A stretch of DNA of 64,000 bases, from the NCBI GenBank assembly GCA_947846985.1, contig CANTUZ010000007.1, positions 33,298,355 to 33,362,354 of the forward strand, written 5' to 3'. Numbering within the stretch: position 1 is the stretch's first letter; each line of letters starts with the position of its first letter. A model generated the notes under the pieces. That model saw nothing but the letters and a program-made list of their open reading frames with translations, ran no database searches and was not told the DNA's origin. The position numbers were made by a program, and so were the translations under genes. The stretch comes from Fratercula arctica. Its lineage: Eukaryota; Chordata; Aves; Charadriiformes; Alcidae. Below are positions 42,201 through 56,410 of this stretch, one piece after another.

Positions 42201-43651
42201 CAGAGGAGGGTGAGGTAAAAATCCACTTAATGCATTCAAAGGAAATTAGGAAAATGCTTGACTATAGAGGATGAGGGTGCTATCTTCAGCTTCCAAATGT
42301 GAATATGCACGTACCAAAAGGCTCAGTTTGCTTACCCCAGAGCTAGCTGTGCCTGTAGCATCAAGCATTGCAAACTGAGGGCTTGGCCCCAGTCTGTGTA
42401 TTTGTAAACTTGATACACTTGTAATCTAGCAAGAGATTTAAGCCTATTAGCAGAGGTGCTTGTTTATTGCTCAGCTGGCCACAAAGACCCTGATTTTCTG
42501 TCTTCCTTTGCAGTCTGTGCTCACTTTATGATGGTGTAAATGACTGAACAAAGCCTGGGGCTGCAGACAGTGGGGTCTAAGAAGAGCTACAGAAAATCAG
42601 AAATGAAGTGAACATAGGGCTCTTCTGCCTTGCTATGGTAGCATCACTCTGGAGACAGCCTTGGTTTGCACAGGCCATTGCCAAGATGCTTCATCAGTTC
42701 ATATTAGTATGGTTGACTGATAGGTGATGAACAGCAGCTTCTACATGAGGCCATGGAGGAGGACTGGGAAGGAAGGATACATTTTCACGTACCCCAATGG
42801 ACAGAGAAGTCAGTCTCTTAGAAGTAAAACATCAGCACAGGTGAGTGAGGGATATGTTGCTTCCTTCTTGCAAATTTAAATGCTTGTTTAATAGGTAGCT
42901 ATTTAGAAACACGTGCAGTGGGGACAAAGGGGCTTTCGAAAGTTGTTGTAGAAGGCCACATCCTCAGGTGGTATAAATCCATCATGGCGAGTGTGTGTGT
43001 GCTAAACTAGGGAAGTTTATTTTCTTGTCTTGCATAGGTGGGGTGTCAGTAAGGTTGAAAAGTTCATTTGTTTGGTTATAAGAGGTATCCAGTTTGATTA
43101 TTAGTTCAGCCTTATCAAATAGGTCACCTGCATTTGCTTGCTACAGTTGATCTCCAGTCTGAAGGGACTTAGGTAAAGTACCCTGTGCTTGCTCTGCCAG
43201 GGGTTTGCTCACTGAGGAGTAAGAAAAGTAAGCAGTTCTTTTTTTTTGCTTGGCATCTGCATCTATGGATCTGTGCTGCGTTAAGAAATATCACAGGATG
43301 AATCGTAACAAAGATACCAGATCCTGGCAAGTTGCAAAAAAAAATCTGTAGGAGGCAAATATCCAGTGCCTTATTAGTCTAGTTTAGTGTATTTGGCCAG
43401 ATTCTCCTCCTTCTTGCTCCAGCATTTATATAACGTTGGTGAACTGAAAAGTAAGCTCAAACAGGATTTGGCCCTTGCACACTAGTAATGTAATTCAGTT
43501 ATATAAGACAACAAACATTTGTCTCATGGGGACATGTTATAACACTCCTCTTGCTTCCTATCTGTTTCTTTCTCCCCTAGAATAAGAAAGGATATGGATA
43601 TTTAAGTATGCAAGTTACCAGTGCATGGGATTTGGACGCTGCATTTTTGCA

Positions 43652-43745
43652 TTTTTGGTTTGGTTTGGTTTTTTTGTGTGGGTTTTTTTTTTGTTTTTTT
43701 TTTTTGTTTGTTTGTTTGTTTGGTTGGTTGTTTTTTTTTTTTTTT
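43652..43745 (+). repeat. 94-base G/T-only low-complexity tract
   Basis: Every base from 43652 to 43745 is G or T. The tract includes T runs of up to 15, GGTTT units, and a short (TTTG)n stretch at about 43705-43721. It is a simple repeat on the DCX sense strand. Minus-strand transcription or retroposon origin was not established. Confidence 0.9.
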
Positions 43746-46070
43746 ATCTGTCCAGAAGAAAGAAAGAGTGTGGAGGGGTTCTAAATGATATACTAACTTA
43801 ATGCAAATTGGTCTTGTTTATTTGTCTGATGTAACGGAATAAAAAGAAAGCAGTGGAAAAGGAGCCAAGTAATTTTCTTGTAGTCTGCAGGAGGGAAGTT
43901 TAGTGCATCTGGAAGGCAGCAGTGCAGAGAAAGAGTATTTGTAATTGAACTGGCACATGGCAAAAGAAGTGTTATGGCAAATCTGCGTCAAAATAAGGGT
44001 GGTGTCAAATCAGGCTCAAATTCAGTAATCATAGGTGCCAAATGGATGAATTTAAGTTCAAAGTTTAGAATTGCTGTGATTACTGTGGTTATTCTGGGTT
44101 CCTTTTTCAGATTGTCCCAGCAGGCGGCATAAAAGATTAAAAATTTTAATGTAAGGACACTGACAGAGAACGACAGATTCTGCTGCAGGATTTTAGAGTG
44201 AAAAGTTCAGGAAATGTTGATGAAATAGAGAAGTACTTGCAATTTAGTCCAATATAGAACACTCTTAAGTTTTCCAGCCCTCAAAAGCTGGGTGGTAATA
44301 TGTATAAATGGATTTATGCCTCAACAAAATAGGATTACTTTGGCTAAGCAATTTTGGGGGGAAAACAGGCACTTTCCAAAACAAGCAATTAGTCAAGTGT
44401 AAGAATACTTTAGGCACCTCATGCTTGGTTAAGTTATTCAAGGGCAAGTGAGACCAAAATCCAGGGAAATCAAGAGCGTTTGGAGAATAGCATCACAGAG
44501 ATCTTGGTGTTGGATGTGGGAGATATACTGCATCCTCAGGAAGCACGTTACCAGTGCAGCTCAGATACATTACAAAAGAAGCTTGTGTTATTGTCCTAAT
44601 TTTACAGATAGGAAATGCACACACTGATCTTCAAAGTGGCCAAGTGCCCTTCCCTCATTGATCTGTCTTTCCCTCACACCCTCAGTCTGCCTGGCTTGTC
44701 GAGGTCACCCAGCAGGTATGACAGCTAAGAGATGACTTCAGCATCCTTTCCCACACCTTTCTCACTCCTCCCCACTAATGTAGCCTTGTTCCCCACAGTA
44801 CTTAGAAGGTTTATTTCTATTTTTCCTTGTCAATTAAGCTAAACTCCCAACTGCATTGTGCTTAACTGCTACACTATGTGCACTCCGTACCTGTTCAAAA
44901 TTGCCCTTCCTGGACAAAGCATGTAGGCAAACTTCATTTATCAAAGTAAGGACTTTAGGGAGAGCTCAATTAATCTTCACTTATCCCTGAAGATCTGTGA
45001 GGTTGAAATGGGTTTGTAGACGGGAACAGCTGAAATAACTTGATTTTTTTCACAGCCCCAAAATGAACAAAGAATTCCTCGTGGGAGAGGCGTGCATGGA
45101 GAGTAATACAAGATGAAAGAAAAGGGCGGCAAACAGGCTGGTAACCAGGCTTAGGGTCATTACTTGCCCTAAGTGTGGCTAGGTAGGAGAGCCTCTTCCC
45201 TACATCATTAGTTGGTTACAGGGAACATAACAATTTGAAAGAGCAGGAGAAAAGAGAAGGGAATTAACTAAAATGGAGTCAGTAGTGCTTTTTCAGCATC
45301 CTTTGCAAACATCGAAGCTTACTATTTATTATAGAATAGGATTAGAAGATGCTTTTTGAGCTTTTTTTGCTGATTAGATAAATGGTCTTAACTGTTACTG
45401 GGAGCACCGGGATGCACAGGCAATATCCTGACTGTCCTGGCAGAGGGAATGGTTGGATGTCTGCACTGCACCTGCCCCAGGCTGGTCCTTCCTGAGGCAC
45501 TTGCCTGCGCCCCCGCAAGGGTTGGGGAGAGGGAACCGCTGCTCAGTGCCTTCATCCTTACATTTTCATGACACATCTCTGGAACTCTATGTCAGTACTC
45601 CTCAGTGCTGTGTGGATTAGGATGCGGCAGTGGATGCTGGGAACAAGCTGGATTGTTTCCTTCAGTGAGAGAGTGAAATGCTTTATTTTAGTTAAATTCA
45701 GTCAGGTTAGTATCTGTGCTTTGCTGGTCAAAGAGCAAACTGGCTGAAATACGTCCAGACAAGATCATGGTATATAGTAGGTCATGGAAGGGGTCTTGAC
45801 CTGTTGTCGGTGTGCGCTTGTCACGGCAGCGAGGGCTTTGTTCCTTGCTTTGCCTGAGAGGTTCAGTGGCTGTGATACACAGTCCCAAGGGACTTCTGTG
45901 GCCATCTGCTTCTGGTGAACTCAGTCTCAGTACACTAATCTGTCCCCTTGTAACTTGTGAATTTGGTCTTCGTTGTCTTGTGTTCTGCTTAGGGAACATC
46001 AAGAGAAGAAAAAACCCAAAAAAAGGCAAGGCCATTACTTGTTAGTATGAGCATAGGCACCGTTGCACAC

Positions 46071-46113
46071 CTTTTTTTTTTTTTTTTTCCTTCCCCCCCA
46101 CACCCCCTCCCCG
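46071..46113. repeat. Polypyrimidine tract (T then C runs)
   Basis: A T run of 17 is followed by CCTT and C-rich sequence, pure pyrimidine through 46099 and almost pure to 46113. It is a low-complexity simple repeat. On the minus strand it reads as G-rich followed by poly-A. Confidence 0.8.
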
Positions 46114-49100
46114 CTACATTTGGAGTGCAAATTTGGGATATTGACTTGGATTTGCAAAACCGTGGATGGTTTGGGGCATGAGCTCCTAAGAGGGCTCCTT
46201 TTACCTCAGGTGCTGAGGCATCAGCTTGGATCAGCCAGGTGCCTTGAACGCTTTCTAGATCTAACGGCTCAGCGAAAACTTTACATCGAGGGCCCTCACA
46301 TTTGGAAGCTGCCTTCCCCAGCGGCCCAGTCATGCCTGAATCACTCAGCATTGAAGAAATGCCAATAGTGCTGTTCTGTCTTGTGTTTCCCTGGGCATGG
46401 TTGGGTGAACACAAAGACGGTAACTTTTCCCCTTACATAGAAGCAGATATATATGTATATGTGCATACGTGTGTGGATTTTTAATTAGTTTGTGTAAATC
46501 TGCCCTGAAGTGTGTTGGGAAGAGGATGCATTTTGTACTGCTAAAAATAAATACATATGAAATTTGTATATTAGATTTCTCTGAGGGAAACAGGCTAAAA
46601 TTCATGTATTAAATTTGAGTGCAAAAAGATAAATGGAATTTGATTTAAAAAACATTACTCTGCACGTATACTGTTTTTAATGATTTTGATACATTCACAG
46701 AGCTTTTTTTCAAGTGTTTTAAATCCTAACATGGTCATTAAAGTCACTAGTGATTTCTGCATACAGTGAAGCACCTCCTTATAGGAACTAATTTGACAGC
46801 ATAGCAACTTAAATAGCTGCTTGAACTTCTCATCCTTGAAGATCTGATGTTGAAATCATTTCATCATTTCCTCCGTAATATTGTAAAATGTTATATTGTA
46901 TGTTCTTTCACGATGTGAAATTATCTTTGTGTACCTGAATGTAGGTGTATAAACATACATACACATGTACAGCTCTGCGGACATGCACTTTTATATATTT
47001 TCAGATAGTTCTTTATAAGATTAGCCTGGACTGTGGAACGAGACAGCTGAATCATCAGACTATGCTATATATTCTTCTTGCAGAGCTCTCAAAAGCCAGG
47101 AGACTTCTTTGGCAGGTCAATAACATATTGGAAGTAATGTACTTCACAAAGGTTCGTGGTTTCCATTGCCTAATTTTTCAGAGTATGGTGCACTGCTAGC
47201 AATGGCCATTCCATAAGCCAATCTCTTATGTCAGAAATAGCAGCTGACAAAAAGGTTGATGGTAAGCTTTGGTTTATCTTTTGTGCAAATATGTGTTTTT
47301 CTTAATATTTTACCAAATAATAATCTGCATTTCTATGAATAAAACTTATTCCAACCAGGAGGACTGTGGGTGAAAGTAAAAGTTACAGGACCTGGTTTAT
47401 ATGGGTAGAGTGACCATAGAGGTTATATCTAGAAAAGCTGAACGTTTCCGTTTGCAGGAATGGCTTGAGTGGGGCTGGGAAGACGTGGTATGGAGTCACT
47501 CTTGTTATAATGGAGAACACATAGGCTGAGAAACCCAACAAGAGAGAACTAAACTGGAAGCAGTACATAGCAAGAATAGGAGTTTGGAAAGTTCAGTCCC
47601 TCCTAGGGACAGGAGGGAATCAAAAGTCACAAACACGCACACAGGGCTATATGCAATCATGGGTTATTAGGCACCATTGCAAAAGCAAAATGCTAGAGGA
47701 ATTGGTACAAAAAGTGCAATAAAATATGCATTAACATGATGAAATATGTATTGGAATGAATACTAAGTGGGATAAGCATGACTCTCAACTAAAACAAATC
47801 TGGTAGGCTATAACTTTGGCTTATGCAGAAGCCCCATTGCATGTTAGCCCAGTGCAGATGTTGGAGAGCTTCCACGCTGTGTCTTATTGCACAAAACATT
47901 CCTTCTCGATGTTGAGACTATGCTTTAAAGGGGGATTTAGCACTTTTTGATTTCCCCTTCAAAAAGAGGGCAGGCAGCCTCCTGAGGAAGAACAAAGTGC
48001 TGATGCAGGCTTCAAGCCACAGGGATGTCCAGCTTGGAAGTGAAGTATGTTGCATGTGTGCACACAGTGATAGCCTGTTTTATGAGAGTCTCTTACAGAA
48101 AAAAGGGAAGAGGTATGAAATGTTTTCTGTAACTCACTCCCATTCCAATACATTGAGAGAACACTGTAGAACGAACGAGGCAAACCCCAAAAGGAGAAGC
48201 CCTGTGCCCAGTTCTAGCCTGACTCGTGTCATCTTCAGTTTTACCAAAGGCGCTAGATTTGCACAGGGCATAACGGAGGTAATAACTTAGGATCCTGCAA
48301 GACACTGCAATTCTGGGAGCGCAATGCAGCTTCAATGCTAAGGGTCTCTTATTACCAGTTCTTCAGCACGATGTTAAGGCTTGCAAAGGTCTCTAGCCCA
48401 GTGGCCATAGTGATTCAGAGGACACAGCGCTCTGAATACATCTCCACCAAACAAGACCGCTTTGGGAATGAAACTCCAAGGCTCCTACGGTCATGTTTCT
48501 TAGTAGCTGTTTATGATTTTGGCCATGATCCTACTGTAACTATTGCTATTAATCATGTTACTATCATATTCCTGCAAAGCATCAGGGAAGGTTTTCTAGA
48601 CAGATTAATCGCTAATGAATTTGTAATCTGGCTTTGATCACTCATTCCTTTTGAATGCTGGTAGGTGGAGTTTACATGCCAAGATTTTCTGAATAATGAA
48701 GATGCTGCCTCTAAGGATCCTTTTAAATTCATTTTTCAAATTTGGATCTAGTATGTAAGCTGGCCTCCCGTAGTGGTTTTTCTCATGATTTAACTTTGAG
48801 AAGAAGGGACTTCGGCAAATTTTGCAGGTATGCAGGCCTCCACATGCTCCTACTGAAATAAAAAGCAACGTTCTCTCTGCTTTTGGAGAAAGCTGGAGCA
48901 TACAAGTAGAAGTACTTACAATCATGAAGGCAGGTGGAGTATCAGAGGAGCTTGAGCAAATGGGTCTTGAAAGTGACTGACAAAGGTTCAGTCTCTAATC
49001 CTTCCGCACTGTGGTTTACAGCCCTGAAACCTTTTGCAATGTCAGCAGCATCTCACATCAAATATCCAGCAAATAATTATGGTCAGCTTGGACACAGGAA

Positions 49101-49167
49101 AGTATAAATCTCATTTTTGGTGAGGCATAGATGTCAGAATCTTGTCTGCACAATAGCCAAAGGCTGT

Positions 49168-49284
49168 GTAAATTGTAATTGAAAGCATTTAATTTAAGTT
49201 AATCTTCATTAGGACCGTAATTATGTCTGCACACAAATTGCTTCAATGTAATTGTCACAGTTGTAAATAACTAGTTATATTAAC
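49168..49284. promoter_or_regulatory. Candidate intronic regulatory block rich in TAAT cores
   Basis: About eight TAAT or ATTA homeodomain cores fall in 117 bases, including TAATTA at 49198-49220 scale spacing and two TAATTG-type sites. There is no repeat identity and no CpG enrichment. Clusters like this occur in conserved neural enhancers, but AT-rich sequence also yields TAAT by chance. Conservation and activity are not shown here. Confidence 0.25.
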
Positions 49285-49371
49285 CAGCTTTTCTTGAGGA
49301 TAAACTGGCTAAGAGATTATCAACTGTTTTAGAGCAAAAGCAGAGGGTGTCTGTTAGTGTATCTGTAACAC

Positions 49372-49386
49372 GTGTGTGTGTGTGTG
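49372..49386 (+). repeat. (GT)n microsatellite
   Basis: Seven and a half GT units in intronic DNA. It is short and has no further significance seen. Confidence 0.85.
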
Positions 49387-50279
49387 GAATTAGACCAAAC
49401 TGGCCATCCTTGCCCCTGCAGGTGCTGCAGAGTGGTACCAGCTCACATATCCCACATGGCTCCAAATAAGCTGCTGTGCAGAGATGGCAGGATACTGTCT
49501 TGGAAGTACAGTAATTTATTACAACCTAGTTGTAGAGAAGCAGAGAAAAGTTCCCCCTCCGCCCCCCAAAATGGATCAAACTTGATTTTCTAAGGGGTAT
49601 TTTAGTCTACAATGGCACCGGCTTCAGCCTTGTCCCTGTCTTGTAGGCATGACAGTATATGGGAAAAGTCTACCTTCCACAAAGCTGTCATTTTCTAATC
49701 AGATTATCAATGAAATGTATATATGGACTTGGCTGTGCTGATGCCCACAGGAGAACTGCATGTTGCAGAAGCCTGGAGCTATATGTTATCAGCAACGTTC
49801 CTCTGGTGGAGCCAGGCCAAAGCCTTCCACTGCTTAAGTGGCATCTACCAATACATTACTGCAATTCTTTCCTTCAGGTCTCTTGATTGTTATGGGGATT
49901 TACGGCCTGATCCAACACATGTTGAAGTCAATAGGGAATTTTCTGACCTCTGTGTGATCAGAATCACATCTGCCATAGAGGAGTGAAGAATGTAATACAT
50001 GTTGGATTCTGCTGAGAGCAACCTGACCTGAATCCGAAGAGGCTGAGAGTCACTACTGCATGACTTAATTTAGAAAAGGAACGATTTAGTCTTCTTCACT
50101 GCCTCAGAAAACAATGCCATGAATGCACGTAAGAAATTAAATAGCACTTGGGAGATGAGTAAAAATAGTCTTATAAGTGGACTTGAATGCTTGAAATGGA
50201 TGTCCTAACAACATAGTTTAAAAGTAGAAGGAGCTTTTAACTGTTGTCAGTGCTCTTCCCAAATTATCTGCTGTTACTG

Positions 50280-50530
50280 CTAATTGGCATAAATCTTACT
50301 TATAATACCCATAGCAGAGATTTGCACTGAATCCATTGCTAATCCTATAAACCGGTGAGTTTGATAAAGTGGGTTGAACTGGGCATTGCTAATTTTATTT
50401 TCATGCTTCCACTTGCTATCATTCATTAACCCCCAAATGGCAAGCTGGTCTGTATATACAAACAAGAGAGCAATAGTCATCTTATTAGTGGCTATAACCG
50501 CGAGTGCGTAATGACAATAAAATGAATACA
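50280..50530. promoter_or_regulatory. Candidate intronic regulatory block
   Basis: A unique, non-repetitive AT-rich segment with at least seven TAAT/ATTA cores spread over 250 bases. It also has CpG-bearing words (ACCGGTG, ACCGCGAGTGCG) that are unusual in this CpG-poor intron. The mix of retained CpGs and AT-rich factor-like cores is the reason for listing it. There is no direct evidence of function. Confidence 0.25.
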
Positions 50531-53500
50531 TATACAATTTAAATAGAATGCCTTTTCTTATATGTTGATATGGTGCTACCTGCTAAAAAAAGGACCAGGT
50601 TCTCATCAGCACATGCAAAAATAAATCTAGTACAAGGAAATTGTATATTGAATGGCATTCTTTTTCACATGGCTCACTACTATACCCCAGGCACCACAAT
50701 ATGTAATACTACTGCTCTTTTTATCTCATTGTCTTGTTCATTTAAAAGTACATATGTGACATATTGTTTACATTCTGCACCACATACAGTTATTAGAGCA
50801 GCTGTCAAGCACTGATAGCATATCTAGGGCTCAAACCTGCCCATGTGTCTCCGTGAGTGTAGTGCTAACCAGGGTAAGATCAAAGACCAAATTCTGGTGT
50901 TACAGTGGATGAGACATCCCACATCAGTTTTAGAAGAGATGCAAAGGACTGAATAAGCACCCGTAGGGTCCCTTCAGACATGTCCATTTAAGGCAGAATT
51001 GGAGTGTACCACTGGAGCAAAGTGGGAAGGCTTACAATATTGACGCTTTGTTTTCAATGCAATACAGGTGAGCTGGGCACCTTAAAGAGGATTACAAAAA
51101 CAAAGGCTCAGGTCGTAAGATAAGACTTCCCAGATTTACATTTGCACCCTGAAGAGAAGAAAAATCTGTTCAGGAAAAGACCGGAAACTTTATCTGCCAA
51201 CCACTGGCCTAATTTTTACATCAAGAGGCCAGAATAACCTAAAAATCCACTTTTTTCTTATGAATTAATGTCTTATTGTGATATAATGCTTAGCTATATG
51301 AACATCTGGTAGTCCTTAAATAATTGTATACTGATACAGTCTGGGTTTGCTTCCAGTGAAGGAAGTTTGGATGCAAAATAGCATCTCACTGAACTAGTAG
51401 TAACCAGAAGAGTTTGGTTTGCGTACCACTAACAGGAGCTCTGCCCACTGCTCTCCCGGTAACATGTGGCTCCTGAGCATCATGACCCTGTTCTCGGCAA
51501 GAGCCCTGTACAAAACACATTGTATAGGCCAAAACAGTGATTTCCACAGTCAGAACTCAAAAACTGTGACTTAATACAACACACTAGAGGGACAGTGGCT
51601 GGATCCACAGAACCAAATCAGATAATTAGGGAAAATGGACAGCATACTTCTCAGTAAAACTTTATACATATAAGTCAGCTTGGGTAAGAGAATTTAATTC
51701 TTGTGTAGGTATTACAAAGAAGTGAAAAGTAGTTGCAAAGAAAAATATACTATTCATTATCTAAGGCTAATTTTCTTCTAGGCAGCCAGAGCTAGATTTT
51801 TCTTTTATCCAAGAAAGCTGCCTTGGAACAAAAGCAATACAATGGTGTGGATTATGTATTCTCTTGAGGAAAGAAACAAAATATTTAGCCTGGACTGCTA
51901 AGGAAAAACAGCGTTGAGTTTTTAAAATTACTTTGGCATGTCTGAGTTCAAAACAGCACAGCAAAAGCAAAATGCTTGTTAAATCAATCTAGTGTGCAAA
52001 TATCATAGTAGATTTGATGTTCCAAGAATTGACTGCACCAGCATGTTAATTGTCAGGACGTGATTTTTGAAATTTTTTTAAAAGGATATTCATGTGTTGC
52101 CTTATTTGGTCACAGATGCTTTACTGCCTCTTGGTGCAGAGGAAAAAATAAGGGAAAGAAAAAGTGCAGTTGGTTTAGTACAGTAACGTTTTCGTGAACT
52201 CTAGCACCACATTCCCTATGGAAATATATTTTCTGGATTGAACAGTATTCCTTCAGAGATACCAATGGAAATGTAGCACTGGTCTTGTTACAATTACCTC
52301 TCTCCACTCACTCCTGCTATTCCATGCTTCAGAGATGCTGTGTTTCTGTAGTTCTTACTGAACCCAACTGGAATTGCAGACATTCAATGTTTCTTAAAAA
52401 AGCTCAGCCCACGCTGTCTGCACTACATGTTTGTTAGAGTGCTGGAGCAAATTGAAAGGGTATAGAGAAGATCTCCACAGGAGAGGCTGATATTGCTGGA
52501 TTACCTGTCAAAAATTATCTAAGATGAAAGGGGAAAGGAGCAAAGGGGAGCTATAAAATGTTTGAGGGGAAAAAAAAAAAGAATACAAAGTTTTAGAAGT
52601 GCTGTCAGTTTAATCAGGGAGTAAAGTCAGACTGATGCTTTTTATAATTCTTTTGACTTCAGTAGATTTGTACCCAAAGACTTGTATGCCAACACAGATT
52701 TGGCCCTTTTGTTTACTTTTTTTTCCATAACTGTATGTTCAGTCTTTATGCAGTGTTTACATATGAGTTTATGTATGAGCAGCATTCCCACCATGACCAG
52801 GCAGCAAGCCTTATTTCTTTTCTGGCATCCAGAACAAAATAAAAAAAAATCCACAAAACCACAATAACAAACCAAACAAACAAAACACCTGCATCTTTTA
52901 ATTGATATTAAGGTATGACCTTTGCTGAACCTAACAAAGGGTTATTTAATATCCTTCTTTTTAACTGTAGTTGCGCAGTTACTGATTTGCAGTCACAATG
53001 AGGACTCAGAATTGATGGTTTGACCCAGGGCTGTTGGGTGAATAAGTGAGATCAGAAGCTGACTGAAAATCTGCAAGGAATAAGAAATACTTTCTTTTCT
53101 GCAGAGGTGAGGATCAGCAGGAAGGGTCAGGGAAAGAAGGAATCTACAATATCTGCCTGTGGAAAGGTGAAGACAATGGCAAGGTGCTATGTGTGCTCAT
53201 TATTCTCTCACACCAGAGTGCTGTTGAGAATGAACAGCTCAGTCCAGTTCCTGTTAGTGGCAGTGGCAGCAGACAGAAGTCCTGAGCGGGCAGATGCCAG
53301 GCTCGTGTTCTACGCACCAGCAGAAAGGATCCATTTATCATGGAAAAGACATAGTTGGTCTAGAGGGGTGAGGGCTGGGGAAGAGATGGGGAGTGAAGGA
53401 CAGGTGAAGAGCTGATGAATTCATGCAGCAATGGAGAAAGGATAAAAAAATCCAGATGTGCTATTTCTGTGGTTCTAATAAGAAAAGTAGTACCCAGTTA

Positions 53501-53905
53501 TCCTGGAGACAGTGCAAAAAGGGAATGTCAATGCGTACAACCATCTGCAGCTGGCTGATCTGTGAGCTCATATAGTCACCTCTGCACCTGTAGAAGTGGA
53601 ATTTGCTATTTCTTAGAGATTGAGAAAGAAACAGACACAATTCTGCTTGTAAGTCTCTGGCCGTCTCCTGTTTCTCTTATCATGTATCTCTTGGGGGAAT
53701 CTCATAGCAATTAGTTTCTAATTGCTTCAGTAGTCTACGACTCCTTTTATGCCATCCAAATATAATGGTTCTTGCATGTTTCACAGAAGCAGAAATTAAT
53801 TGCATCATAACCTTTAAAACTCTTATTCTTTCTGTCCCCTCCCTTCTTCCATCACATATTACTTCATATTTCAAAAAGAAAGATAAAATATTAAAAAGGA
53901 ATGGC

Positions 53906-53927
53906 TTTTTTGTTTTGTTTTGTTTTT
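53906..53927 (+). repeat. (TTTTG)n-like low-complexity run
   Basis: T runs broken by single G at five-base spacing. A simple repeat in the intron. Confidence 0.75.
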
Positions 53928-54371
53928 ATCAGGTACTCTTCTGCCACTGCTCAATGGCAAAGATTCACCCTCATGTGCTATACATTTATTATAATGATGT
54001 AATTTGAACGATACTCCCAAAATTAGTGTGGACCCTTTAATACCTCTCCCAGGTGCTATTTAGTTGGGGCAAGAAGGCTTTAACCTTCTGCCTTTCGAAA
54101 TCCCCCTAGTAAATAACTGCATCTTGAGATCATCTCCAAATGAAATTTGCTTGCTATGCAGCAGCAAGGAGACGTGATAGGATTATAAAACAGGACTATT
54201 TTTCACTGCAGAAATGCTTGAACTCACTCCAGACAATTATGCAGCCTGCCATTTTACACATCATCTATTTCAGTATTCCTGCATCAATTATTCTATTAAC
54301 ATTACTGCATACTAAGCTAGAACTTGTCGTTGGTCCTGTAGACATGGAAAGGATGGGATATATTTCATATT

Positions 54372-54400
54372 AAAAAAAAAAGAAAAAAAGAAAAAAAAGG
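54372..54400 (+). repeat. Polypurine A-rich run
   Basis: Twenty-nine bases of A broken only by G. It could be a decayed poly-A tail or a simple repeat. The sequence before it was not recognised as a retroposon. Confidence 0.8.
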
Positions 54401-56410
54401 CATTTCCATGTGAGAGGCTTTGAGACATTCATTTCAGCAGCCTCGCTGCATGTTCTGTACAAAGTATTTTTATCTCACAGCCTGCTTAACATTGTTAATT
54501 TCTACCCTAATATGGTTTCGCTCAGGACATAATGCTGAATTTTCCATTACTCTGTTAGCTGTCAGCTGAATTGAAAAGACCCATTAATTAGAAAAAAATT
54601 AATAGCTTTATTCAAAGATTAACAGAAATTAGAGTGAAAACAAAATTGTTCCGATAGGGGGGGTATATGCATATACTGTAAATTCAGGAAATCTCCCAAA
54701 ACACAAAGAACATGTTCAGAATTATAATTAAGGAAGAAATTTTAACTCCCTGAAAGAACAGCTTGATGGCAATTGTTACTTCCTTTAGATTTAATGTAGC
54801 ATCTGTTACAATTTAATTTTTAAAGGACACCATTTTTAATTCCCATTAATCTCCAGAATTAAGAGTGTAATAAAGATCCTTGCAAACATTGACATTGAAC
54901 TAGTCAAACTGCCTTTAGGAGCCTTTACAGAATATTTTAGCAATTGAGAAACAGCTTTGATGCTATAAGTGGGGTGAAATGCAAAGCCAGTACAGAACCT
55001 GTTGCATCTTCTCATCTTCTTCAAGAATTAGGCTGATGTGGATCCATAGGCTGCAAACGACATTACAATGTTGGCAGAGAGGACAGTTTGTTCATTGTCA
55101 GGTTTGGAGATGTGTATTAGGAAGGATGACTTGAAGGTTGAATACTTCATATTTGTGTCTTTTTTCCATTAAAGTTGATAGGATGAAGTGAAAATGTTGG
55201 CTTTTCAATATCTCCCTTGATGAGAAAGTGTTTGGGATTTTGCAGAAGTTGAACAAAACAGAGGGGGACCTGTACAAAATATGAGCTCAGTGTCACATCC
55301 AAGAATTAATAGAAGAAGTATCTTTAGATATGATAAAAATAGCAGAGCTGTTTGAAAGTCTGTGTAGCTGGAGACCTCCACCCTGAATAAAACCAGTGCA
55401 GGCTGAAATACAAATATGTGCATAAACTGAACTGACAGAATAGACTTGTCTGGTCAGAAAAGGTTTTTAATTACAGTTGAGTTAGAGTGCATCTTCCCCA
55501 GGAAAAATTGTGATAATACATTGCCATAATCCTAATTAACATATGCTGTCTACCACAAACGCCAAGGAAGACAAGGTTATCCGTAGTGAAGTGTGTTGGT
55601 GTGCTGCTGTGCTAGGGGAGACAGCCTGTACTAAACGTGCTGCCTTCAAAGTCAGTGCTGATGCTTGACTTAAACTGAAGTGTCCTCAAGCTCTCCTGAT
55701 GCACTAAGAGAATAAGTCTGACACTGATTTTTCCCTAGCACTTATTTTGGAAGAAAGTTACTGATGTCAGCAGGACTCATGACAATGTCGAATAACTATA
55801 TTTCTTAAGGAGAGGTTGCCTCAGTGAGTAAAACATATCCACTTGTTGCATGGAAACCAAATCTATTCGTATTTAATATAATTTCCTTTGCCACTCTGGG
55901 TGATTATCAAAAACAGAATTATGTTTCCTTATACCACATCACAAAGAAGCTGTAGGAACAATTCCTGCTATTTCGTACAACTATGTAATCCTCTTCATTT
56001 TGCCAGAACTTTATTCTGTCTGAAAGCACTGTGCAGGCACGCTGCCCTCTGCTTCCATGGCTACATGCTGGGCAGTAGTTAGGCAGAATGGGTGGGTTGC
56101 AAGACAGCAGACTTATTCCTGGAAAATGGAAATAAATCAGTTTTGTCCCCCCATGAGGGTTCATCTTTGACCACTGCCATTGCTCTACTGGGCTGAAGTC
56201 CATAACCGTATCCAGGTGGGTGAAAGTACAAAGGGATGGATCTCTCTTTGATAGCTGGCTAATGTACTGTCCTTTGAAATGTTTGGGCTGAGAATTAAGT
56301 TCTTGATGCATCTGACCATGAAGTAATTAACTGGAGGAAGTATTTTTCCATAATGCTGACTGATAAAAGAAAAGAAGGAGCAGGAGGCAGGAACACTTAT
56401 AAGACATCAA

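Noticed and set aside
45989..46414. 141-codon minus-strand open frame with a GGEGKKKKK stretch
   Set aside because: The central part is a translation of the polypyrimidine repeat at 46071-46113. No recognisable protein family.
52431..52550. Purine-rich segment resembling a decayed retroelement coding or UTR piece
   Set aside because: Only vague resemblance. No diagnostic CR1 or LTR word was found, so no element is called.
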